Part shown: positions 55,363-63,445 of the stretch, one piece after another
Numbering within the stretch: the stretch's first letter is position 1
Layout of the letters: each line of letters begins with the position of its first letter
Assembly: GCF_021290965.1 (NCBI RefSeq)
Contig: NZ_JAJOYT010000005.1
Span: forward strand, 310,001-374,000
From: Rheinheimera faecalis
Lineage (GTDB): Bacteria > Pseudomonadota > Gammaproteobacteria > Enterobacterales > Alteromonadaceae
Direction of reading: 5' to 3'
DNA: 64,000 bases
Notes under the pieces: model-generated
The model's input: only the letters and a program-made list of their open reading frames with translations
The model's database searches: none
What the model was told of the DNA's origin: nothing
Translations under genes and position numbers: made by a program

Positions 55363-56754
55363 TTAGCTTTTCCCTACAATGCCAAGTGGTATGCCGTTTT
55401 GCCAGGCGCCACGGGTAAAGTCAGGGAAGTCTTTGGAGTTGCTGCGATCAGACACTGAAGCCACTGACAGAGGCAATACGGCTGACCAGGCTGCGCCGTC
55501 GTACACATCCTGATCCAAAGCTTCACCGTTGCGCAGGCAATAAATCATCCGCCAGCACATTAAAAAGTCCATACCACCATGACCGCCATTACGTTCAGCT
55601 TCCTGGCCCATACGAACCCACAGCGGGTGATCGTATTTGTTGTACCACGGCTCCATATTCATATCCCAATCGTGGTAACTGCCCTTTTGATCCGATATGC
55701 CGCCACTTTCCAGCGCAATGCGGTTAGGGAAACCGGCAAAAACACCGTTCGTACCCTGGATCAGGTTATGTCTGGAGTAAGGCCGTGGTGTAGTGGTGTC
55801 GTGCTGGATCATAATGGTCCGGCCTTTGACGGTTTTAATCACGCTGGTATTGATATCACCATGAATGTACTTCAGTTTATTACGTGGGTGATCGGCCGGA
55901 AATTCACGTTTGGCATAAGCGGCACGACCTAAGGCAGGTGAGCTGACTGAACTTAAATAGTCAAAACGGTCGCCTCTGTTGATATTCATGTACTGAGCCA
56001 CAGGACCTAAACCATGAGTAGGGTAAATATTACCGTTCAGCTTAGTGTGGTACAAAGTGCGCCATGAGCCGGTTTTACGGTCTATTTCTTTCATCTGCCA
56101 GCGTAATTCGTGGATATAGGCCGCTTCGCCATGTAGCAGTTCACCAAATAAACCCTGACGGACCATATTTAAAACCATCAGTTCGTCACGACCATAATTG
56201 ACGTTTTCCATCATCATGCAGTTCAGCTGAGTGGCTTCTGCTGTATCGACCAGATCCCACATTTCTTCCAGTGTCAGCGCCATAGGCACTTCAACAAAAG
56301 CATGTTTACCAGCCAGCATGGCATCTTTGGCCATAGGATGGTGCCATTTCCATGGTGTGGCTATCACGACAATATCCACATCCTTACGGTTAAGCAGTTC
56401 CCGGTAGGCATAATCCCCATTGCCATAATAGGCTGCTGTTGTATTGCCATACTCCGCCATTTTTTTGCGGGCACGGTCGAGCACTAGGGAGTCAGGATCA
56501 CAGATCGCGGTAATACGGGCGCCTTCAATTTTATTGAAGTGATCAACATAACCAGTGCCACGTTCACCCACACCAATTAAGCCAACCCGTACTTCATTCA
56601 TTTTCGGCACCACTAAACCCATCACCGATTTGCCTTTTGGTTTAGTGGTGATGCCAGTGCTGCTGCCGTTGCTTTTAGCACAGGCTGCTAAAGCTCCAAC
56701 TGCCGCTGTAGCCATAGATGCTTTTAAAAATGAACGACGATCAAATCCAGACAT
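55363..56754 (-). CDS. GH109-type alpha-N-acetylgalactosaminidase (Gfo/Idh/MocA fold), Tat-exported lipoprotein
   Basis: 463 residues. The N-terminus has a Tat motif (DRRSFLKAS, Arg6-Arg7) and a lipobox-like ALAAC, so the folded NAD-bound enzyme is likely exported and anchored. The Rossmann motif [13 protein letters not shown] and FVEVPMALT belong to Gfo/Idh/MocA proteins; [18 protein letters not shown] and [14 protein letters not shown] are GH109 signatures. GH109 enzymes cut terminal alpha-GalNAc (for example A-antigen glycans) by an NAD-dependent oxidation/elimination. This would supply free GalNAc to the pathway in the same operon. A GalNAc-linked oxidoreductase without hydrolase activity is the alternative. 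Confidence 0.85.
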   Translation of the reverse strand: MSGFDRRSFLKASMATAAVGALAACAKSNGSSTGITTKPKGKSVMGLVVPKMNEVRVGLIGVGERGTGYVDHFNKIEGARITAICDPDSLVLDRARKKMAEYGNTTAAYYGNGDYAYRELLNRKDVDIVVIATPWKWHHPMAKDAMLAGKHAFVEVPMALTLEEMWDLVDTAEATQLNCMMMENVNYGRDELMVLNMVRQGLFGELLHGEAAYIHELRWQMKEIDRKTGSWRTLYHTKLNGNIYPTHGLGPVAQYMNINRGDRFDYLSSVSSPALGRAAYAKREFPADHPRNKLKYIHGDINTSVIKTVKGRTIMIQHDTTTPRPYSRHNLIQGTNGVFAGFPNRIALESGGISDQKGSYHDWDMNMEPWYNKYDHPLWVRMGQEAERNGGHGGMDFLMCWRMIYCLRNGEALDQDVYDGAAWSAVLPLSVASVSDRSNSKDFPDFTRGAWQNGIPLGIVGKS

Positions 56755-56805
56755 AAAGCTCCCCTTATTCCCCAGGCCCGCTATTGCTGTGACTTTGGGG
56801 GTTAG

Positions 56806-57591
56806 TTACAAGTTAGTTTTTTCTATGATGTGCAGTTGCACACCTTGTTTTGTTAAATGTTCCACATAGTGTTCAGGTATACCGCTGTCCGTCACCAGGC
56901 TGTGAATGTTGGTGCTGCTGCAAATCACATGGAAAGCGCGCTGGTCAAATTTGGACGAATCCGTCACCACAATAATTTCGTTGGCGATGTCACACATCAG
57001 CCGGTTTAAACTGGCTTCTTTTTCAAAGTGAGTGGTTAAACCTGCTTTTAAATCAAAGCCATCCACACCTAAAATCAATTTGTTGAAGTTGTAATCGCGC
57101 AGGCTTTTTTCCGCTACATTGCCGTAAAACGACATCGACTTTTTGCGCAATAAACCACCTGTTAGCATCACTTCCACTTCTTCGCTTTGTGCCAGCTCCA
57201 TCGCAATGTTTAAGCCGTTGGTCATCACAATCAGATCTTTATGTCCGGCTAAATTGGCTGCGACCTGCTGTGTTGTGGTGCCAGAATCTAAAATCACTCT
57301 GTCGCCATCGCGGATCAAGCCTGCCGCTGCTGCACCCAGCTGTTGTTTTAATGCCGAATAACAATGGCGTTTTTCTTTTAACGACAACTCACGGCTCAGT
57401 TCATTGTTAATCAGTGCTCCACCACGTGATCGCACCAACAACTTTTTCTGATCCAGCACTGCTAAGTCGCTTCGAATTGTTACTTCAGACACCGCAAAAC
57501 GATCGGCCAGTTGTCGGACTGCCACTTTGCCCAGCTGTTGAGTTAGCCGGACTATTTCTTGTTGCCGTTCAATGGTGTTTAAGTTGTCCAT
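56806..57591 (-). CDS. agaR: DeoR family transcriptional repressor AgaR
   Basis: 261 residues. N-terminal winged helix-turn-helix (QQEIVRLTQQLGKVAVRQLADRF, FAVSEVTIRSDLAVLDQKKLLVRSRGGA, the DeoR signature) and a C-terminal DeoRC sensor domain (ILDSGTTTQQVAANL, VMTNGLNIAMEL, LILGVDGFDLKAGLTTHFEKEA). DeoR proteins are released from DNA by phosphosugars; here a GalNAc-derived phosphate is expected. First gene of the minus-strand aga operon; a matching double operator lies 57-76 bp upstream. AGGA precedes the ATG. Confidence 0.87.
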   Translation of the reverse strand: MDNLNTIERQQEIVRLTQQLGKVAVRQLADRFAVSEVTIRSDLAVLDQKKLLVRSRGGALINNELSRELSLKEKRHCYSALKQQLGAAAAGLIRDGDRVILDSGTTTQQVAANLAGHKDLIVMTNGLNIAMELAQSEEVEVMLTGGLLRKKSMSFYGNVAEKSLRDYNFNKLILGVDGFDLKAGLTTHFEKEASLNRLMCDIANEIIVVTDSSKFDQRAFHVICSSTNIHSLVTDSGIPEHYVEHLTKQGVQLHIIEKTNL

Positions 57592-57626
57592 TTGTTTTCC
57601 TGTTCATGCAATGAAGTGATGCGCTG

Positions 57627-57655
57627 AACATAACATGCCGTTTTTAGTTTCGAAA
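57627..57655 (-). promoter_or_regulatory. candidate promoter of the agaR operon
   Basis: On the minus strand a -35-like TTTCGA (57650-57655) and a -10-like TATGTT (57627-57632) stand 17 bp apart, 36 bp before the agaR start. The -35 box lies inside the double TTTCGAAAG site, which would explain repression by a protein bound there. Both boxes are only partial matches to consensus. Confidence 0.4.
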
Positions 57656-57667
57656 GCTTTCGAAAGT
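57648..57667. promoter_or_regulatory. candidate AgaR operator, tandem TTTCGAAAG palindromes
   Basis: Two adjacent 10-mers, TTTCGAAAGC and TTTCGAAAGT, each containing the palindrome CTTTCGAAAG-type core. DeoR-family repressors often bind repeated TTTCG-type boxes. The site lies in the 324-bp region between agaR and the divergent receptor gene, the natural place for a regulator of both. Assignment to AgaR is inference. Confidence 0.55.
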
Positions 57668-57804
57668 CCATAACTTTGCCCCTGCTTTAGTGAAAGGCTT
57701 TGATTTATTTAGCCTTGCAGCGGGTTTCAGTGCTCTGCAGCTGCTTTCAGTTGAATCTAGCATGGCATGAAAAGAAAATAAATAAAAGTTTTTTTGTGTT
57801 TCGA

Positions 57805-57834
57805 TGTTGATCATTAGTGTTTTTTAGCGCTATA
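57805..57834 (+). promoter_or_regulatory. candidate sigma-70 promoter of the TonB-dependent receptor gene
   Basis: TTGATC (57805-57810) and TATAAG (57829-57834) are 18 bp apart, each 4-5 matches to consensus, giving a leader of about 75 nt before the receptor start at 57916. The rest of this 324-bp intergenic region, apart from the operator, shows nothing else clear. Confidence 0.45.
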
Positions 57835-57915
57835 AGTAAATTATCGCAAGTTAAATTTATCTTCGTTGTCTTGCGTAATCCAGGGTAATTATAAAAACAC
57901 CAGAGCGGGGAACAC

Positions 57916-60777
57916 ATGAACAGAGTCGCAACAAAACCGGCCGTGCTTAGTCTGGCCATCAGCGCTGCCTTGGCAGGTTTAAGCTGGCAAGCCTCAGCAG
58001 AACAAGCACAAAGCAGTGCCATTGAAAGCAAAACCTCAGTACAGCCAGAACAACAAGCTGCTGCTAAAAACGATAAAGACGTTGAAGTGATCCAGGTGTC
58101 TGGTATTCGCAGCAGTATCAAAGAGTCATTGTTTCAGAAACAAAATGCCACCAGCGTGGTGGATTTAGTGGTGTCGGACGATATAGGTAAGTTTCCGGAC
58201 GAAAACTTAGCTGAAGCTTTGCAGCGTATTCCGGGTATTACCATTACCCGTAACGGTGGAGAAGGTCAGAATATTCTGGTGCGTGGTTTAGGAGGTGGTT
58301 ACAACATCACCACTTTGAATGGTCGTAAACTGGCGTCTGAATATGCGGGGCGTGATTTTAATTTCGACACCATAGCCTCCGAGTTAGTCAGTGTGCTTCG
58401 GGTGTATAAATCCCCTGAAGCACAGTTGCCTGAGGGCGGTATTGGCGCTGTGATCGATATTGAAACCCGTAAGCCACTGGATATGGATGGCACGACGATC
58501 TCTGCTTCTGCCAAAGGTATTTACGAATCACGCACTGAAGATACGCACCCGCATGCATCTTTTATTTATGGTCAGAAAAACGAAGACGACACTTTTGGTG
58601 GCTTGTTTTCTGCTGTCTATTCGAAGAAAACGCTGCGGGCCGATACCTATTCAGCCTCAGGTTTTTTTGATGAAGACGAGGGCTGGGGCGTGGATAGCGC
58701 AGGTGTGCCGGTCGATACCAATGAAAACGGTGTGATAGATACGGGCGAAACTTATGCCTCTAAGATCCCAAGTTACATGTACTTCGCTAATGCGCAGGAT
58801 GTGCGTGAACGTTTAGGTGCTACGCTTGCTTTGCAATGGCGACCAACAGACCAGCTCGACATTAATTTTGACAGCCTGTATTCCCGCTACAACACAGACG
58901 GTAACCGCTATCAGATTGGTTTTGTTAACTATGATGAGACCCATACCCCTGGCACACCGTTATTCAGCGACGCAACTTTTGACGATATGGATCGCGTGAT
59001 CAAAATGCGCCAGACCGGCGACAACACTATGGTGGAATTACTGAACATCAGTACTCCGCGTAAAACTGATACCTACCAACTGGGGTTAAATACCAAGTAC
59101 CAATACAACGAGCAGTGGTCTTTTACTGTTGATGCCGCTTATTCAGAAGCCAAAGATCAAAACGCAGGCGATAACCGTTTTATTGTAGCCAGGGGTTTTG
59201 TTGACGCCATCGACATTGATTACAGCTCAGGTAACAAGCTGCCTGATGTGGTGATAAGCCCGGGCTTAACTGCCGATCAGGATTATGGCGCGCATTACAG
59301 CTACAACTCAGGTACAGGTGTGACGGACAAAATCAGCGATCTGAAGTTATTAAGCACCTACCTGCCTGAAGATGGCTTGATCACTAAAGTGGATGCAGGT
59401 TTAACTTATGTGAACCAGCAAAAAGGTCAAAATCAGTTTGCGTCTGCCAATCCAAGTCAGTTTAGTCGTGGTGGTTTTTATTTAACCCGCGACGGTTATG
59501 CTTTTGATAACAGCACTGTGTTCCAGAAAGGTGAATTTGAGCTGTTCCGCATTCCGGCCGATGTATTTGTGCCAGCCAATTTTGATAATTTCCTCGACGG
59601 TGAAAACAGCTTATCTCCTTCACCCTGGCCAAGTTTTGATTACGACAAACTACTGGCCTATTACCGGGGTATCAATGCTGAAGCGGCAGATAAAAGCATA
59701 GTCGCTGTGCAGGACAGAGCGGGCAGCTACGAGGTAGAAGAAGCGGTCAGCACAGCTTTTGTACAAGTGACTATGGAGCCAGAACTCTTTGGTTTGTCTT
59801 CTATGCTGAACTTAGGTTTACGCGGCAGCAAAACCGATGTCACCTCTTCAGGTTTTGGTTACGATTTAGCCAAAGTAGAGCTGGATGCCGGTGGCTTACC
59901 CACGAACAACGACTGGCGTCAGGTATTGCCTGTCAGCTATGACGACAGCTACAACAATATATTGCCAAGCTTAAACTTCAAATTGAACCTGACGGACGAG
60001 TTGCTGGTGCGTTTTTCTGCGGCTCAGGTGTTAAGTCGTCCTTCTTTGTATTATCTGCGCTCGTGGGCAGCACCAAACTTCACAGTCCGCGAACAAGGTT
60101 TACCCACTTTGGCTATGGGCAATCCTGGTGTTAAACCAGAAGAAGCCAACCAGGCTGATTTAACACTGGAATGGTATTACGGCGAAAGCAGCGCTTTAAG
60201 TGGTGGTGTTTTTGTTAAAGACATTAAGTCTTTTGTCACTGAAGGTAAGTTTGCCGCCAATGTAGCGGGTACAGATTATCTGGTGACCACCTCAGTCAAT
60301 GGTGAGTACGGCGCTAAAGTTGAAGGTTATGAAATGGCCTGGCAACAGTCGTTACAAGAGTTATTACCTGAACCCTTTAATGGCTTAGGTTTCCAGCTGA
60401 ACTACACCTATGTCGACAGCAGCTACGATGATCCTGATTTAAAAGCGAAAAACCTGCCATTCCAGGGCATGTCGAAAAACTCCTACAACGCTGTGGTTTA
60501 CTACGAGCAGTATGGGGTGCAGGCCCGCTTAGCCTATAACTGGCGTTCGAAGTTTGTGACTAACCCGGAAGACTGGGGCGGTGCGTCATGGATAGCTTCT
60601 TATGGTCAGTTGGATGCCAGTGTCAGTTACGACATCATGCATGGTCTGACGGTTTTTGCGGAAGCCAGCAACTTAAGCAACAGCCGCTACTGGGGTTATG
60701 TCAAACGTGAAGATCAGGTCAACTATCTGGAGCGTTTTGGCACTCAGTTGGCTGTGGGTGTGCGCGGCAGCTTCTGA
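57916..60777 (+). CDS. TonB-dependent receptor, carbohydrate type (probable GalNAc-glycan uptake)
   Basis: 953 residues. Signal peptide to about 28, a linker with a TonB-box-like VEVIQVSGIRSSI (about 56-68), plug domain about 70-190 (PDENLAEALQRIPGITITRNGG, VRGLGGGYNITTLNGR) and a 22-strand barrel ending GVRGSF with terminal Phe. The FPDENLAEALQRIPG start and long loops match the Xanthomonas/Caulobacter-type TonB receptors used for oligosaccharides. It is divergent from the aga operon across the putative AgaR operator, so it probably brings in GalNAc-containing glycans. GCGGGGAA precedes the ATG. Confidence 0.87.
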   Translation: MNRVATKPAVLSLAISAALAGLSWQASAEQAQSSAIESKTSVQPEQQAAAKNDKDVEVIQVSGIRSSIKESLFQKQNATSVVDLVVSDDIGKFPDENLAEALQRIPGITITRNGGEGQNILVRGLGGGYNITTLNGRKLASEYAGRDFNFDTIASELVSVLRVYKSPEAQLPEGGIGAVIDIETRKPLDMDGTTISASAKGIYESRTEDTHPHASFIYGQKNEDDTFGGLFSAVYSKKTLRADTYSASGFFDEDEGWGVDSAGVPVDTNENGVIDTGETYASKIPSYMYFANAQDVRERLGATLALQWRPTDQLDINFDSLYSRYNTDGNRYQIGFVNYDETHTPGTPLFSDATFDDMDRVIKMRQTGDNTMVELLNISTPRKTDTYQLGLNTKYQYNEQWSFTVDAAYSEAKDQNAGDNRFIVARGFVDAIDIDYSSGNKLPDVVISPGLTADQDYGAHYSYNSGTGVTDKISDLKLLSTYLPEDGLITKVDAGLTYVNQQKGQNQFASANPSQFSRGGFYLTRDGYAFDNSTVFQKGEFELFRIPADVFVPANFDNFLDGENSLSPSPWPSFDYDKLLAYYRGINAEAADKSIVAVQDRAGSYEVEEAVSTAFVQVTMEPELFGLSSMLNLGLRGSKTDVTSSGFGYDLAKVELDAGGLPTNNDWRQVLPVSYDDSYNNILPSLNFKLNLTDELLVRFSAAQVLSRPSLYYLRSWAAPNFTVREQGLPTLAMGNPGVKPEEANQADLTLEWYYGESSALSGGVFVKDIKSFVTEGKFAANVAGTDYLVTTSVNGEYGAKVEGYEMAWQQSLQELLPEPFNGLGFQLNYTYVDSSYDDPDLKAKNLPFQGMSKNSYNAVVYYEQYGVQARLAYNWRSKFVTNPEDWGGASWIASYGQLDASVSYDIMHGLTVFAEASNLSNSRYWGYVKREDQVNYLERFGTQLAVGVRGSF

Positions 60778-60825
60778 TTCTGACCTGTTGAGGTATCAGA
60801 TTGGATGGCGATTTGATACGGGGGC

Positions 60826-60904
60826 GTAGGGGCCGTGGCTTGTCCCGGCCCGTCAATGGGCACCGCGGTATCATAAACCGGGAGGGGACAAGCCCCTCCC
60901 CTAC
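60826..60904. repeat. GTAGGGG-type palindromic repeat between receptor and DUF3472 genes
   Basis: Left arm 60826-60851 (GTAGGGGCCGTGGCTTGTCC...) and right arm 60880-60904 (...GGACAAGCCCCTCCCCTAC) form a long imperfect stem with CTTGTCC/GGACAAG in its middle. It is a REP-like sequence related in style to the hairpin at 35794. It may end receptor transcription or stabilise the message. An in-frame extension of the next gene through it is not credible. Confidence 0.6.
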
Positions 60905-60932
60905 AAACCGGATAACAGTGCAGGACAACGGT

Positions 60933-62243
60933 ATGATTCGATATGCAATGGCCCTTTCGGGCCTTATTTTTTTAACGGCCTGTGGCGGCAGCTCCACAGA
61001 ACAGGCCGCGGTAGTTGCCGCACCAACACAACAGCCTTTGCCTTACCAGTTGAGTCTGGCCGCTAATAGCTGGGTCGATGGTGATGCAGCTGCCACAGCA
61101 ACTATAGTGACAGAGCAGGGTATTCAAAACTGGCAACAGGGTGATGACGTGCTGGCTGTGTATCTGCATTTACCGCAAACAGGAGAGCTGGATCTGGCCT
61201 TAACAGGCCTGGTAACTCAAGGTGAATCAAAGCTGGAGGTTAGTTTAGGCGAGCAAAGTCACACTGTCACTTTAAGCGGAAGTTCCAGCAAACAACATGC
61301 TGTAGGGCGTTTTCAGGTGACCCAAAGTGGTTATCAGAAAATTCTGCTGCGGGGATTGAGTAGCAGTGGCCAGACTTTTGCTGAGCTAAGCCAACTGAAT
61401 TTTGGCGGTTCTGCTGCGGCCAATGCCAGTTACATTAAAGATGAAGTCTATTGGGGGCGGCGTGGCCCTTCAGTGCATTTAACTTATCAATTGCCGGAAA
61501 ACACTGATGTTCGCTGGTTTTACAGCGAAATGGAAATTCCGTCTGGCAGCGATACGTTAGGCAGTTATTTTATGGCCAATGGTTTTGCCGACGGCTATTT
61601 TGGTATTCAGGTCAATTCTGCCACAGAGCGCCGGGTATTATTTTCGGTCTGGAGTCCTTATCAAACCGACGATCCAACCAGCATCCCGGAACAGTATCAG
61701 GTGAAGATGTTGCGTAAAGGTGCTGATGTACAAACAGGTGAGTTTGGCAACGAAGGTTCAGGCGGTCAGAGTTTCTTGCGCTACCCATGGCAAACCGATA
61801 CCCGCTATCGTTTTTTACTCAAAGCCGAACCTCAAGCGGACAATCATACCCATTACAGCGCCTGGTTTTATCCACCAGAGTCAGGGCAATGGCAACTGAT
61901 CGCCAGCTTTAGCAGGCCGGATACGCAGCGCAACATAGAAAGGCCGCATTCTTTTCTGGAAAACTTTATTCCTGAAACAGGGGATACAGGCCGTAAAGTT
62001 TATTTCCCCAGCCAGTGGTTCGCAGATGCTGCGGGCAACTGGACACAAAACCGTAAAGCCAGTTTTAGTGTCGACAACACAGGCGACAGAGGCAACAGGC
62101 TGGATTACAAAGGTGGAGTCACAGAGCAGGGTTTTCTGCTGCAAAACTGTGGCTTTTTCAGCGAAACTACAGCAGCTGGGACAGAGTGGCAGCTGCCAGC
62201 TAGCAGCAATGCACCGCTAATAGATTTTGCAGCTTTACCTTAA
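60933..62243 (+). CDS. DUF5077/DUF3472 lipoprotein
   Basis: 436 residues from ATG 60933 (AGGA upstream); the longer reading from 60801 runs through a palindromic repeat. Lipoprotein signal MIRYAMALSGLIFLTAC with lipobox LTAC. A carbohydrate-binding-like DUF5077 domain (about 35-165; LSLAANSWVDGDAAATATIV) is followed by DUF3472 (about 175-430; WGRRGPSVHLTYQLP, WFYSEMEIPSGSDTLGSYFMANGF, GGQSFLRYPWQTDTRYRFLLKA). Function is unknown, but the pairing with receptor genes suggests glycan binding or processing at the cell surface. Followed by a terminator. Confidence 0.8.
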   Translation: MIRYAMALSGLIFLTACGGSSTEQAAVVAAPTQQPLPYQLSLAANSWVDGDAAATATIVTEQGIQNWQQGDDVLAVYLHLPQTGELDLALTGLVTQGESKLEVSLGEQSHTVTLSGSSSKQHAVGRFQVTQSGYQKILLRGLSSSGQTFAELSQLNFGGSAAANASYIKDEVYWGRRGPSVHLTYQLPENTDVRWFYSEMEIPSGSDTLGSYFMANGFADGYFGIQVNSATERRVLFSVWSPYQTDDPTSIPEQYQVKMLRKGADVQTGEFGNEGSGGQSFLRYPWQTDTRYRFLLKAEPQADNHTHYSAWFYPPESGQWQLIASFSRPDTQRNIERPHSFLENFIPETGDTGRKVYFPSQWFADAAGNWTQNRKASFSVDNTGDRGNRLDYKGGVTEQGFLLQNCGFFSETTAAGTEWQLPASSNAPLIDFAALP

Positions 62244-62259
62244 TTCCGGGTGATAAATC

Positions 62260-62288
62260 AGCAGTCAGAGCTTGTGGCTCTGACTGCT
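62260..62288 (+). terminator. rho-independent terminator after the DUF3472 gene
   Basis: Perfect 12-bp stem (AGCAGTCAGAGC / GCTCTGACTGCT) with loop TTGTG, followed by TTTCG on the plus strand; it lies between the convergent DUF3472 and pirin genes. Confidence 0.8.
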
Positions 62289-62295
62289 TTTCGAC

Positions 62296-63210
62296 TTACT
62301 TCGGCAATGGAATAAACTCAACTTCATCCTCTATGACTTTGGGAAACTTACCGGCCAGCCAATCCTGCTTGGCTTGTTCTATCCGCTCTTTGCGACTGGA
62401 AATAAAATTCCATTCAATAAAACGTGGGCCTAAGTTCTTGCCGCCAATCAGCGCTATTCTGCTGTCTTGTGTGGCTTCAATCACCACGCCTTCGGCTTCG
62501 GATAAAACCACCATGTCATATTGGTTGATCACTTTATCTTTGAGCTTCAACTGGCCTTTGGCAACATACAGAGCTCTTTCTTCTGCATTCGCCAGCTCAA
62601 GGCGTTGACCGGCCTGCAAATCAGCTTCGATATACAAGGTGTCTGAATAGGTTTTTACCGGTGACACCAGGCCATAAGCATCACCTATTAACACCCGCAG
62701 CGACACGCCATCTATAGTGGCCGCCGGAATATCACGACTTGGGTAGTGGTAAAAGGCCGGATCTATTTCTTCAAATTCTGCAGGTAAAGCCATCCATAAC
62801 TGAAGACCGTGCAAACGATGGGGTACACCATTCACTTCAGGGCGTTCACGTTCTGAATGCACTATGCCTTTGCCCGCCACCATCAGATTGATATCGCCCG
62901 GGCTAATGCTTTGTTTGCTGCCCAGTGAATCGCGGTGCAGAATTTCGCCTTCAAATAAGTAAGTGACAGTCGCCAGATTAATATGTGGATGTGGCCGCAC
63001 GCTGATGCCTTTGTCTGCCGGAAAGTCGGCTGGTCCCATATGATCAAAAAATATCCAGGGCCCTACCATCTGACGTTCTTTATTCGGCAAAGTACGACGT
63101 ACAGAAAAATCGCCTAAATCTGTAGAACGTGGGGTAATCACCAGTTCAATGGCGTCACAGCCGCCTTCTGTGTTGCACTCCAGTTCTGCGCTTTTGGTCG
63201 TAATGCTCAT
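62296..63210 (-). CDS. pirin family protein
   Basis: 304 residues, bicupin. The N-terminal cupin has the metal site PHPHINLATVTYLFEGE and IVHSERE (three His and a Glu), the mark of quercetinase-type pirins; GPWIFFDHMGPADFP is the family signature. Bacterial pirins act as quercetin dioxygenases or as redox-linked regulators of partner enzymes; which applies is not visible. Stands alone, convergent with the DUF3472 gene; 85 bp separate its stop from the terminator stem region. Confidence 0.88.
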   Translation of the reverse strand: MSITTKSAELECNTEGGCDAIELVITPRSTDLGDFSVRRTLPNKERQMVGPWIFFDHMGPADFPADKGISVRPHPHINLATVTYLFEGEILHRDSLGSKQSISPGDINLMVAGKGIVHSERERPEVNGVPHRLHGLQLWMALPAEFEEIDPAFYHYPSRDIPAATIDGVSLRVLIGDAYGLVSPVKTYSDTLYIEADLQAGQRLELANAEERALYVAKGQLKLKDKVINQYDMVVLSEAEGVVIEATQDSRIALIGGKNLGPRFIEWNFISSRKERIEQAKQDWLAGKFPKVIEDEVEFIPLPK

Positions 63211-63445
63211 GCTTTGTCCCTGCTTAGTCAGTTAAATACAAAGGAATTGGCTGCTGTTGTTAGCCTCTGCATAAAGTGTAAGCATTAATGGCGGCAATAG
63301 AAAATAGTAAAAATAGCGGATTAGGTTCTGATTTTATGAATGGTTGCTGGTGCAGTAACAAAAGGAAACCCAGTGAAGCAGGCACCGAAGCAGTTAGTTT
63401 ACTCTGGTGCCTGAGCTCTGTTTCAGAGCAGGTTATTTACTGGAG

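Noticed and set aside
57747-58121. 124-codon minus-strand frame overlapping the receptor gene start.
   Set aside because: It is antisense to the receptor signal peptide and plug, covers the candidate receptor promoter, and has no recognisable domain.
60801-60932. 44-residue N-terminal extension of the DUF3472 lipoprotein.
   Set aside because: It is encoded by a palindromic repeat and would bury the lipoprotein signal.
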